From contig JAACJM010000022.1 in the NCBI GenBank assembly GCA_013368315.1, positions 372,001-436,000 on the forward strand: a DNA stretch of 64,000 nucleotides, read 5' to 3'. The stretch's first letter is position 1; each line of letters begins with the position of its first letter. This stretch comes from Tetrapyrgos nigripes. Its lineage: Eukaryota > Basidiomycota > Agaricomycetes > Agaricales > Campanellaceae. Positions 47,270 through 56,734 of the stretch are shown here, piece by piece. The translations under genes and the position numbers were made by a program. The notes under the pieces are model-generated. The model worked only from the letters and a program-made list of their open reading frames with translations, was not told the origin of the DNA and did not search any database.

Positions 47270-47689
47270 CTTTTGTCACACTGAAATACTTCTGTATTTC
47301 TTGGCTGTATTACCTAATGTATTACTGTGACACCATGTCACTCTGAAATTTCCCTGTAATCCAACTTGTCTTACAGCAGTCTTACAGCATTGCTCCCAAA
47401 ATTTCTTCTCTCTGTAATACTTCTGTAATCCAAGGCAGAATACTTGTTGAATGGCTTTGTGTAAGTTTGCTGTAATCCCTATGTAGGGCACTGGATATAC
47501 AGGGATTTGGCCTCTGAAATCTCCCTGTAATACAACTTGTCTTACAGCAGTCTTACAGCATTGATCTGGAAAATTCTTCTCTCTGTAATACCTCTGTAAT
47601 ACAAGGTGGATTACTTATTGAATGACTTGTTGTAAGGTCACTGTAATACCTCTGTATGGCAGATGATTTACAGGGATTTGCCTCCAGTG
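47270..47689. repeat. Right arm of giant palindromic element
   Basis: Inverted copy of 42759-43169 with few substitutions, ending GGATTTGCCTCCAGTG at 47689. Confidence 0.9.
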
Positions 47690-47710
47690 ACTCAGAAGTC
47701 TCAATTGCAA

Positions 47711-47948
47711 TGGCTTGGTGTAAGGTTGCTGTAATCCCTATGTAGGGCACCAGATCTACAGGGATTTGCCCTCTGAAATGTCCTTGTAATACAACTTGTC
47801 TTACAGCAGTCTTACAGCATTGCTCTGGAAAATTCTTCTCTCTGTAATACCTCTGTAATACAAGGTGGATTACTTATTGAATGACTTGTTGTAAGGTCAC
47901 TGTAATACCTCTGTATGGCAGATGATTTACAGGGATTTGCCTCCAGTG
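47711..47948. repeat. Truncated right arm of a second CACTGG element
   Basis: A partial arm (about 240 bp) in the same orientation as the preceding right arm, ending GGATTTGCCTCCAGTG at 47948. Its inner part is cut at about 47711. About 18 bp (CAGAAGTCTCAATTGCAA) separate it from the complete element. It may be a relic of an earlier insertion at the same site. Confidence 0.75.
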
Positions 47949-48071
47949 GAACACTCAATTTGCTATCATCCTGTGGAAACCCTTTGGAAAGAAAAGGAAG
48001 GGGAGCACATGGTGCTACGAGATATGAAACAGAAATCTGAGAAGTATAAATGTGAGCTGTCCGGTTAGTAT

Positions 48072-48745
48072 TGTGGTAGGGACGCACGTCCCTCCCATCG
48101 AATCAATACTTTATTTCACTTTCATGTCTACCATACTTTCTTACCTTCAATTCGCATTCACCGTCGTACTTACTAAAGATTCTTCTTTCTCAAACCAGTT
48201 AACTTCTAGCTGATGTCACCTCCAATCCCTCCCGGTCCGTCCCATCCTTCGCACAGTGCCTTGAGCAAGCACTGAGGGTCTTGGGAGTCCCCTTACTGCG
48301 TCGTATTCTACGTCTGATGGTTTACCGACTGGGAGAGAGAAGGGAATCTGACTTTGCACTTGCAACAGGCTATTTCTATAATTATCTCAGACTTACTTTC
48401 CCCGACAGCTTCTCATTGATTCTATTCCCCTATCCCTATTACTTACTGTCAATCTGTTTCTCAACATCGTCACTCGCTTCTCTTTGTAGATACTTACACT
48501 TTTATAGCTATATTGTGTTCCTTGCAGTAAATTAGTATAAGTAGACACTAGTACTAGAAATCTGTATCTTTCCTTCTGCGCACTTTTGAGCCCCACTGAG
48601 CCTGAGCCGAGCCTTTCGAGCCTTTTCAAACCCTATCCGATGCGTTATTCTCATGCCGTCGCATTCCTTCTTTCACTCCCACTCCCATTTCCGAGACATG
48701 ACCAGTTTCCCTTGGTCCTCACTTGGACCACAATCTCCTTCTTCA
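48072..48745 (+). repeat. LTR (5' LTR) of a gag-bearing retroelement
   Basis: Starts TGTGGTAGGGACGCACGTCC and ends CTCCTTCTTCA (TG...CA). It is nearly the same as the inverted copy at 53576-54228. GTAT immediately precedes it (48068-48071). A possible primer-binding site, TGGTGACCACCGC, starts two bases after the end. The 84-codon open frame inside (MGVPLLRR...) is shared by both LTRs and is unlikely to be a gene. Confidence 0.85.
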
Positions 48746-48877
48746 GTGGTGACCACCGCAGGGGGGTTGGTTTTCCGTAGTCTTGGTGCTTCCTCGACAC
48801 TCTCTTGTCATCCATCAAAAAGTCTTCTCGACGCTTCTCTGTGCTTCTAATCTCCACTCTTCTTCCGCGCCGTCTAC

Positions 48878-49510
48878 ATGGGATCCGAACAATCCAATTA
48901 TAATCTTGGCAACAACATTGACGCCAACGCGAATACATCTAGCGCTAATACTTCAACTTCGACTTTCATTCCCCCTCGCATGACCCATACTGGTCCTAGA
49001 GCTACGGTGGTTGACTCCAGTTCCAGTACTTCCATCGATCCTACTTCTGGGATGTCCTCGAGCTATTCTTATGTGCTTATGCCTATGCCACTGCCGGGTA
49101 GTGCTGACGCTCCGTCATTTGATGGAACGGAGGTATCCACCTTTGTTGACTTTCTTGAACAACTCGCCCGTAATGCAGGTATTCTTGATCTAAACGACAT
49201 CATTTCTTACGTTCTACAGTACTCTACTGTCGAAGTCCGAGATGCTATTCGTTATGAGGATCCTTTTGTAAAAGGAAATGACGAGTATAACTGGGCCTCA
49301 GCCAAGGAGACTCTCCTTTCTATCTATTCGGAATACGACATAAAGCCAAAGGTTACTCATCAAGATCTTTTGGACTTTTGTAGGCATCACAACGAACAAG
49401 GTGCCATCAAATCGTCTAAAGACATAGATAAGTACCGAATTGCCTTCCAAAAGTTTGCTAATGGTCTAGTGGGAGCTGTAGCTGTAAGAATGATGCATCA
49501 CATACAGGTA
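48878..49510 (+). pseudogene. gag: gag-like protein, N-terminal half
   Basis: ATG at 48878 opens MGSEQSNYNLGNNIDANANT, a Ser/Thr-rich leader. The capsid-type region follows: APSFDGTEVSTFVDFLEQLA, LDLNDIISYVLQYSTVEVRD and TLLSIYSEYDIKPKVTHQDL. This is the gag of a large basidiomycete LTR-element family. The open frame leaves coding sequence at ATACAG/GTATAAGCC, a good donor at about 49508. The continuing half of the protein is found inverted at 55359-56207, starting after an acceptor CTACAG. Confidence 0.7.
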
Positions 49511-49513
49511 TAA

Positions 49514-50965
49514 GCCTGAGCTATGTAATGCATCATCAACGGTTAATTGACTGATACTCCCCTTTTTGATGTGCACTCGGCAGCATCAGCCGGCGCTCTC
49601 TGAATTGATATACAGTGCCGCTCCGGCCACCTCTCAGGGTTCTCTGAACCGGTTTTTGACAGTACTTACGCTGCAAATAATGAATTGAACTATCTATTGT
49701 AGCAATTCTCAATTATCTACCACGTGCACCCTTTCCAAATATGGCATTCCAGTCAGTGCCACTTTCCCTCCTCCCCTCCCTCCCTCCAGCTTTTCAGCAG
49801 GTCCAGTTGGAGGTATTTTTGCCCCTGCTTAGCTGCGCTTCCGCTGGCTATAAATAAAATATAATGTCGTGAAAAATTGATCAATTGAAATATCTACCAC
49901 GTGCACACAATTGTTTGACTGTTTGGCTTGCCAAATAGAGTACTTCAGCCCTTACCACCACCACACTGCTTCCCCGTTCATTCCAGCACACCCTCCTCCC
50001 CCCCCCTTCTCCTCCCTCAAGCTCCTCAGGACTCAGCGGGTGGGGTTTTTGTCTCTGTCAACCGACTGCTCACCCACTGGCTTTCTGTCCACTCTTTTCA
50101 CTTGTTTTGCCCTACAGCTCACTTTTTGGGCTGCGTCGCCTCTACTTGCCTCTTTCCAAGCCACGGATTTACCACGCACGCATTACATGTTCGTACCGGT
50201 TGCATTAGGAGGTCGCAATGTAATCGGTTGGTACACTCAACGTTCACGAGGTTTTTTTTTATGACGTCCGGACCGGTGGCACCATCATTGATGCTGTCGA
50301 TGACGTGGGACGCAGGGGCTGGGACTGCTGGCAGTCCAATGTAGTACTTTGGAGGGTTTGATCTGGCCCAGCACCGGTGCGTTACAACGTTTTGTTCTGG
50401 TTTCCACATACATTCTGATTTCTAGATGCCTGTATTGGAGTTTCCAATGCTCCTCTCTCGTTCACTGGAGCAGAGGTCTAGATTCTTTGATCCGTTGTTA
50501 AAACTGTGTAAAGACGCTCCCGCCGACAAGCATGGAATACTGCAGGATTTCTAGGGTGCGTTGCAACGTTTCATTTTCATTTCCCTCGCAAAATACATTT
50601 TGATTTCTAGGTACCCATGTTGTCGTTTCCGACATTCCATTACCATCATTCAACGGAGTTGAGGCCCAGATACATCAATTCGTTCTTGAGGCTGTGTTTA
50701 AAGCCACTCTCGCCAACGAATACATTTTTATTTATAGGGTGCGTTACAACTTTTCATTCTGGTTTCCTTCGCTCACAGGGTATTTTTCTCAGTTTTCCAA
50801 ATACATTTTCATTCCTAGGGATATGCGTCATCTCAGAGTTGGAAGACTGCAGAAAGCCTACAGACTTGATCTTTCTTATTGCCATTAGCACCCTGTATCT
50901 TCATTAATTATTGACTTGTTGTTTCGTTGTTTGTGTGACCGGATCAGTAATCCTGCACGTATATT
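49514..50965. other. Non-coding stretch inside the inverted segment
   Basis: No gene recognised. A repeat ATCTACCACGTGCAC occurs at about 49715 and 49892. A block near 50545-50600 (GGGTGCGTTACAAC... TTTCATT...ACATTTTGATTTCTAGG) recurs in degraded form at about 50380-50430 and 50735-50820. Confidence 0.4.
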
Positions 50966-51790
50966 TTACATATCATCCTCATCCTCATCCACAAGTATAT
51001 CAACATCTAAAGAGTCCTCCCCCTCGTCTCCTTCATCTAATTCCAGTGAGTATATTGTTTTCCTGACTTGCCCTAAGGCCTTTCCAGCCTCCAAATCTTG
51101 CTCTTTTTGCCCAATCCCTGCCCACAGTGTCTTGAAACGCATTGCCAAGCCTCGATACATGTGTGCCTGTGATGCGGCGTAAGTGGCAACCCCTTCCTGA
51201 TGACATTTATCTGTTCCTTCAACCAATGGCCCAGTGTAATTCTTCGTGAGCTGCCAATCTGGATTCCAGGCAGAAGCACCCTTTTGCAGTGGACCTTGGA
51301 AAATTGCACAATTGTCCCATTGAATGGCCTGGAACTCCAAGGTGACTAGGCAACGACGCATTTCCTGCTTCAAAAGAATCACCTCTTCTTGCCACCGCTT
51401 TGCCCGGGCGTAGGATTTGCACCACTCCACACGGACAACTAATCATTCAAGACGTCAAAATCAGTAAATGTATGGAATACAATACTTACTTTCTTCCAAG
51501 ATCTTGTCGTTGATCAACTCCCCACCTGAACCAACCCTCCAGATCCAAGAGCTCTCTCTTGAGCCCTCACCGACCATACTTCTTACAGTTCTAAGCTGAC
51601 TGGCCACCTCCTGGGCAAGCTCCGGTTCAATTACTTCCTCATCTTTCCCTTCTGTACCATTATCATTCCTTCTGGTTTTTCGCTTTCTCTCGTTTCCCAC
51701 CACCCTATCACCGTCCCCATTCATCAAACGCACGTCCGAGTCGTTCAATTTCCTCCAAGTCATATTCCCTGAGCCTTCCATACTGAGCAT
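50966..51790 (-). pseudogene. C-terminal remnant of a KDZ-type transposase
   Basis: Exon-like 50966-51430 encodes MEWCKSYARAKRWQEEVILL, KQEMRRCLVTLEFQAIQWDN, a VATYAASQAHMYRGLAMRF segment and an acidic tail. Upstream 51461-51790 ends GGELINDKILEES. The VEWxKSRARAxRWxEEVxLLxEEMRR pattern is the conserved tail after the KDZ catalytic domain in mushroom genomes. The catalytic domain and CxC cysteine cluster are absent. Confidence 0.6.
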
Positions 51791-52808
51791 GGCCTGATAT
51801 GCCCCTTGATACCGTCATGTATACAGTTCGATTTGACGTTGATTTCGTTTAAGAAATGAATAGAAAGGAAATGAATAGGCGGGGAGCGATTCATGACACT
51901 GCTACTGAGTCGTACATATGAGTCCAGCTCTTGTGCAGTCCCGTTTGCATACTTATTCCTCCTTCAATGCTTTCAACACCTAGCTAGACGATTACTGACA
52001 GATTTACCCTTATCTGGAAATAACGTTACTTGTTTGGGTTGTATTCCAATTGTTCAGATGTACTGCAACTTAGCGCTTCTGTCCCTTATATCTCTGTGTA
52101 GAGACGTCTATTCACTATCCCTTCTGTACCAATGGATAGCTGAACCCTCTGGGATCCTGTACATATATACTTTGTCCTACTTTTATCCATATGTACCCTT
52201 TACAGATACTTAATATTCCCTCGAAGCTGTCTTAGTACTACGGGATTTACAGATACATAGATCTAGACCTAGCGTGATTGCCCACATGTCTGATCTTAGC
52301 ACTGTCTTCTCCGATCAACCTTTTGGCCGAGGATTGTGCTGCTTACGTGTTCCTATGCCTGCGAATAGGGGCTACCTCACGCTACTATCCCTTTGGATCA
52401 CGCTAGCAGTACTAGTCGTTGCATATGCGTCAAAACCAACTGGCAGGGCTACGTTCAGCATGTGTTCAAACATTCATGGCCTGGCTGGGTCCAAAGCAAA
52501 GCACTCACTCTCGATTGCGATAAACTTGGTGTCTGCTATCAAGTCTCGGCATTCATGTTGAATAGGTGTGCATCCTACATATCTGTATCTACTAATATTG
52601 ATTTACTTACCTTCAAAAATTTGTTGTTTTACTATGGTATCTTGCATACTATTATAACTTAGAATTCATGTTTCATTGAAGAAGATTGAAGTACTATCAT
52701 TGTCACTACATAAAACCTCCTGCTTTAATGATTTTGGGGTTTTGATGGATCATGAGGATGTAACTTCTTTTTGATTTCATCAGGAAGCTTTAATTCAGAG
52801 AAAAATCC
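51791..52808. other. Unassigned stretch
   Basis: No recognisable gene. An open frame at 52393-52600 (CICVKTNWQGYVQHVFKHSW) has protein-like composition, but I cannot place it. Confidence 0.35.
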
Positions 52809-53406
52809 TCATCCATAGTAGCATTTAGCCCAATCTTCACCATATACACATTCATCAAATAAAATCCTATTGTAGCCCTCCCTTGAGATAATGCAAGTAT
52901 TCTCAGCTTTCCATAGAAGTTCACGAAATTGAGGAGGAATCCAGATGATTCCTTCAGCTTGACCTAGAAAATGAACTCAGCCTTTATCATCTAGTGTCCA
53001 AGTTGTATCTGAAAACAGAAATCAGTACATTTTAGAAAGATTTGGGAGAATGAATGCATATTGATATCATTCCTGGGATCAGTAGAAGGCTGCTTTTATG
53101 ATAGTGATTAGTGTACTGTTTCAGCAAGAGTGGGGGGAAAAAAAAAAAACTTGCCTTGTCATTTCTGTTATAGTGAAGATTCTGAATACACAGAGCTATG
53201 TTCCAAATCTGGATTGTTTTATCCCCAGAGCCTGAAGCCAGCTTGGTGCCATCAGGAGAAAAGACCACTGAGTACACCCAGTCTGTATGGCCCTGTAAGG
53301 GTTTTGTAATCTGAGTCCCTGTGGCCACATCCCAGAGCCTTAGAGTCTTATCAACAGAGCCTGAAGCCAGCTTGATGCCATCAGGAGAAAAGGCCACTGA
53401 GTGCAC
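52809..53406 (-). pseudogene. 3' fragment of an NLR/STAND-type WD40 protein
   Basis: Two WD40 blades are clear: HSVAFSPDGIKLASGSVDKT with LRLWDVATG, and GHTDWVYSVVFSPDGTKLAS with DKTIQIWN. After an intron region the minus strand reads DTTWTLDDKG and GIIWIPPQFRELLWKAENTC, then ILFDECVYGEDWAKCYYG and a stop at 52809-52811. This WIPP...CI-S...W-KCY tail is characteristic of NACHT-WD40 proteins of basidiomycetes, thought to act in non-self recognition. A TAG precedes the tail block (about 52980). The 5' side is cut at about 53406; the NACHT domain is absent. Confidence 0.7.
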
Positions 53407-53575
53407 TGTAAAGCCTATGCCTTTCCCTAACTATTTCTGACTGTTTCCAAATAGTTTCTGACTCTTCCTTTTCATTCCATTTCATTTCCGATCCATTTCC
53501 GATTCATATCCGAGTTGCCACAAATCTGTTTAGTCCACATTTCCCATCGGATCCTATCTGAGTCATATCAGATAC

Positions 53576-54228
53576 TGAAGAAGGAGATTGTGGTCCAAGC
53601 AAGGACCAAGGGAAACTGGCCGTGTCTCGGAAATGGGAGGTAGGGTTCGAGAAGGCTCAAAGAATAGGGGATCGAAAGGCTCGAAAGGCTTGGCTCAGGC
53701 TCAGTGGGGCTCAAAAGTGCGCAGAAGGAAAGATACAGATTTCTAGTACTAGTGTCTACTTATACTAATTTACTGCAAGGAACGCAATATAGCTATAAAA
53801 GTGTAAGTATCTACAAAGAGAAGCGAGTGACGATGTTGAGAAACAGATTGACAGTAAGTAATAGGGATAGGGGAATAGAATCAATGAGAAGCTGTCGGGG
53901 AAAGTAAGTCCAAGATAATTATAGAAATAGCCCATTGCAAGTGCAAAGTCGGATTCCCTTCTCTCTCCCAGTCGGTAAACCATCAGACGTAGAATACGAC
54001 GCAGTAAGGGGACTCCCAAGACCCTCAGTGCTTGCTCAAGGCACTGTGCGAAGGATGGGACGGACCGGGAGGGATTGGAGGTGACATCAGCTAGAAGTTA
54101 ACCGGTTTGAGAAAGAAGAATCTTTAGTAAGTACGACGGTGAATGCGAATTGAAGGTAAGAAAGTATGGTAGACATGAAAGTGAAATAAAGCATTGATTC
54201 GACGGGAGGGACGTGCGTCCCTACCACA
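53576..54228 (-). repeat. Inverted LTR matching the one at 48072
   Basis: On the minus strand it starts TGTGGTAGGGACGCACGTCC at 54228 and ends CTCCTTCTTCA at 53576. It is followed (minus strand) by GTATC, matching GTAT before the plus-strand LTR. Both LTRs are about 650-675 bp and very similar, so divergence is low. Confidence 0.88.
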
Positions 54229-55358
54229 GTGGGTTCAAGAAATTAGAGTCTTTCCACGGACTCTCAAAGGAAGGAGAAGGTTGAAAATAAACATTTTAAA
54301 GGAGATCAGTTAATGGGAAATTCAGGGAATGGGCAAACAGAAAAGTATGGGAAAAGCTCCCAGAACATATGGAAGAATGAATGGAATTGTAAACGGAATT
54401 GTGGGGAGTGAACAAATAGAATAGAGCGGAAAAAGTTCCCAAAACATGTAGAAGAAAGAGTGAAAGTAGAAGGAACGAAGGTGCAAATAAAAGAGATTGA
54501 GTGCACGGACACTGAGATCATACATCCATTTCATTCTATCCCAAAGATCATCACAATTTCCATGCCGATAACCTAGCCACCAAAACCATACAGTCTTCGG
54601 AAGCATCTCCTGCTCTTCGTTGAATTTGTGGCTCAAGTTCGAGATCTTGTTGTGGGATGGGGCGTGATTGTTGTTGCGTCGATCGGTTGTAGGGGAATAA
54701 GTATCTGCATGGCAATCATCAGCTCGGTCATTGAAAACTTCAGAGCCTAGGAGCTCATGAGGCGTAGAAATTTCGGGGTGATCGCGAGGATAAGCAAAAA
54801 TAAATAAACAGGCGATATTGGAAAGAATACGGACAGCATCAAGAAATTCGTTAAAGTAAGTAAGGAAGTGGATCAAATAGGGACTCAAAGCCGGTGAACG
54901 AGAAGTGGAAAGTAATCGGTTAATCATATCAGCATCAAGAACAGTGTTCAGAGTGGGATGCGAGGATGAGAGAAAATGATCAAGAATCGAAAAAATATTA
55001 GAAGCGTACGGATCCCCTTCAGGGTCATTTGCAATGAGTGGTATTTCAAGTGATAGGGCTACATCTGCAGTCTTCACCGTAAAATGAATTGTGGCGTCTC
55101 ATGAGTGAATCTGCGTTAGTGAGGACAATGTTGTCAATAAAGCGTAAATAGAAATAAAAGAGAACGTAATTAAAAGAATTATAGTCAGCAGGACCAAAGC
55201 AGCAAGTCGTTGTGAATTTGAATGTGAATATGAGGGATTGGGTAAATAAGAAGAACATGCTTGAGGGTACTTAGCGGTCTTTTCAGTAGAGGATCTTCCT
55301 GAATCTGGAGTTGCGCGGGACGAGTGGAAGTCCGTAGTAGTCGTGCTCGGCTCGCCAC
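54229..55358 (-). other. 3' internal region of the LTR element
   Basis: An open frame of about 250 codons (54322-55077) includes a FNDRADDCHADTYSPTTDRR stretch and a WFWWLGYRHGNCDDLWDRM block, with no domain I recognise. Another short frame (55099-55362) has a predicted membrane-like segment (LAALVLLTIILLITFSFISI). No protease, reverse transcriptase or integrase is found between gag and LTR, so the element lacks pol. Confidence 0.4.
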
Positions 55359-56207
55359 TCAAAAATCCTCCAAGTGAGGAGTCAGAGTCGGAGAAGTGGC
55401 GTTGATCAGATCTGTATTTTTGTCAGGGAGAGCATCGAGTGATTTGATGGCAAAGGTATTTGAAGAAAGAACATCTTGACCATTGTAAACGAGGCCAATG
55501 CCATACGACGAACGAGGAGTCTGTTGTTGCACTTGAAGAGATCTAAGATATTGTCCAACACCTCCCTCGAAACCTGAAGGTACACGTGGTAAGTCATTGC
55601 CATTCGGAAGAACATACCTGTTTGAGTTTGTATCGAGAGTGATCAGTCCGTCTCGGATTAGAGGTGCTGTAAGGTGGCAATATCTAGGATGTAATATGTG
55701 TGTGCCGGTCTCACCACACATGAAGCAGTGCCTTGAATCAGTATTTGAATCGTATTGAGGATTACGCACCTGATTATCTGATGATGACATCATATTGATG
55801 AAGGAAGTGAGGTTGAGTTTCATTTCCCGAAATTGTTGCTCCAAATCGTCGACTTGAGAAGACCCTTCATGGATCGGAACGGCTTGACGTTGTGATAGAA
55901 TGCCTGTACGAGATGCGAGAACGGAGGGCTTTGAATGGCTCAGAGGAATACGGTTACCATCAAGATCAAGACGGACTTGGTTCTTGTATGATTGACTGGA
56001 TGAGGCCCAGGGGGTAGTGTAGAGATTTTTAGGACCAAATCTAGTCTTTAGAAGACTCACCGAATCATTGACCGTAGGAGCAGTTTCAGGCATCCGTTGG
56101 CTTTCTGGTAAGGCTTCTATGAACCACTCTTTGACAACTTTGGGTAAACCTGCAATAAAATAGTAGTTGCGTTGCTGTTTCCCAATAACTCCATCGACCA
56201 CTAGCAC
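55359..56207 (-). pseudogene. gag: gag-like protein, C-terminal half with zinc knuckle
   Basis: Begins after an acceptor CTACAG: VLVVDGVIGKQQRNYYFIAG, LPKVVKEWFIEALPE, a linker with SLLKTRFGPKNLY, and a Cys/His motif CFMCGETGTHILHPRYC (about 55690-55740). It continues the family pattern started by the 48878 half. Together they would form one gag protein of about 490 residues. It lies on the opposite strand, about 6 kb away. Confidence 0.65.
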
Positions 56208-56289
56208 CTGTAGTTGTAGAAATGATGCATCACAATAGATACTAGCCTGACCGATGTGTTGCGCAACCTACGGTTAACTTACTACAGGC

Positions 56290-56734
56290 CTCTTTTTACA
56301 CTCTGTAATGCATTACCAAAAAGACTGTACCAGCTTCAGCCACATCGGCGGCTTCTCATTGCTCTTCTGCCCTACGGAAAACCCCGGAAATGTCAATACC
56401 GTCACAAAGCGCTCGCGATATAGTAAGCAAATAATATTATATTTGTGCAACACCTCTAGATAAAAACACGGACAAATATCACTCTAAGACGGAATAGCTA
56501 TACATAAATAGGGGCTAATATGGACTAGGTAAAATAACAGTAGCATTATCCACGGTGACGGAGACAACGTCCAACACTGTTGTCCTCGATGGCGGTTTCG
56601 GGCCTGGATCTCTTTCTAGAACGCTTCCTATTGGGCAAATGTTTGAATTAATAGAAGCACCATTTAAAAACCCATGTCACGTACCTGTAGACCTGCCTCA
56701 AATCTTTCACCACCCACAAAACATCTACCAGGGC
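56290..56734. other. Unassigned stretch
   Basis: No gene recognised. It probably contains the right inversion breakpoint (about 56250-56290) and flanking host sequence. Confidence 0.35.

Larger units (their letters stand above)
42759..47689. mobile_element. Giant palindromic CACTGG element carrying a 22-bp minisatellite (4.93 kb)
   Basis: Starts CACTGGAGGCAAATCC at 42759 and ends with its inverse at 47689. The 3-bp duplication ACT flanks it (42756-42758 and 47690-47692). Arms of about 410 bp (42759-43169 and 47270-47689) are near-perfect inverted copies. Everything between is a 22-bp minisatellite that reverses orientation at about 45657. No protein-coding gene is present, so it must be non-autonomous. 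It is inserted in the 3' part of the integrase-like gene. Confidence 0.9.

Noticed and set aside
43102..47346. Several overlapping open frames of about 1370-1390 codons on both strands
   Set aside because: They arise because the 22-bp repeat has no stop codon in any frame of either strand; they contain only degenerate repeat peptides, run into arm sequence, and lie in a transposon interior.
47690..47951. A longer element 42759-47948 ending at the second CCAGTG
   Set aside because: The base triplet after 47948 (GAA) does not match the left ACT, whereas ACT follows 47689 exactly.
48281..48535. 84-codon open frame repeated at 53765-54019
   Set aside because: It lies inside the two LTR copies; conservation reflects LTR identity rather than coding selection.
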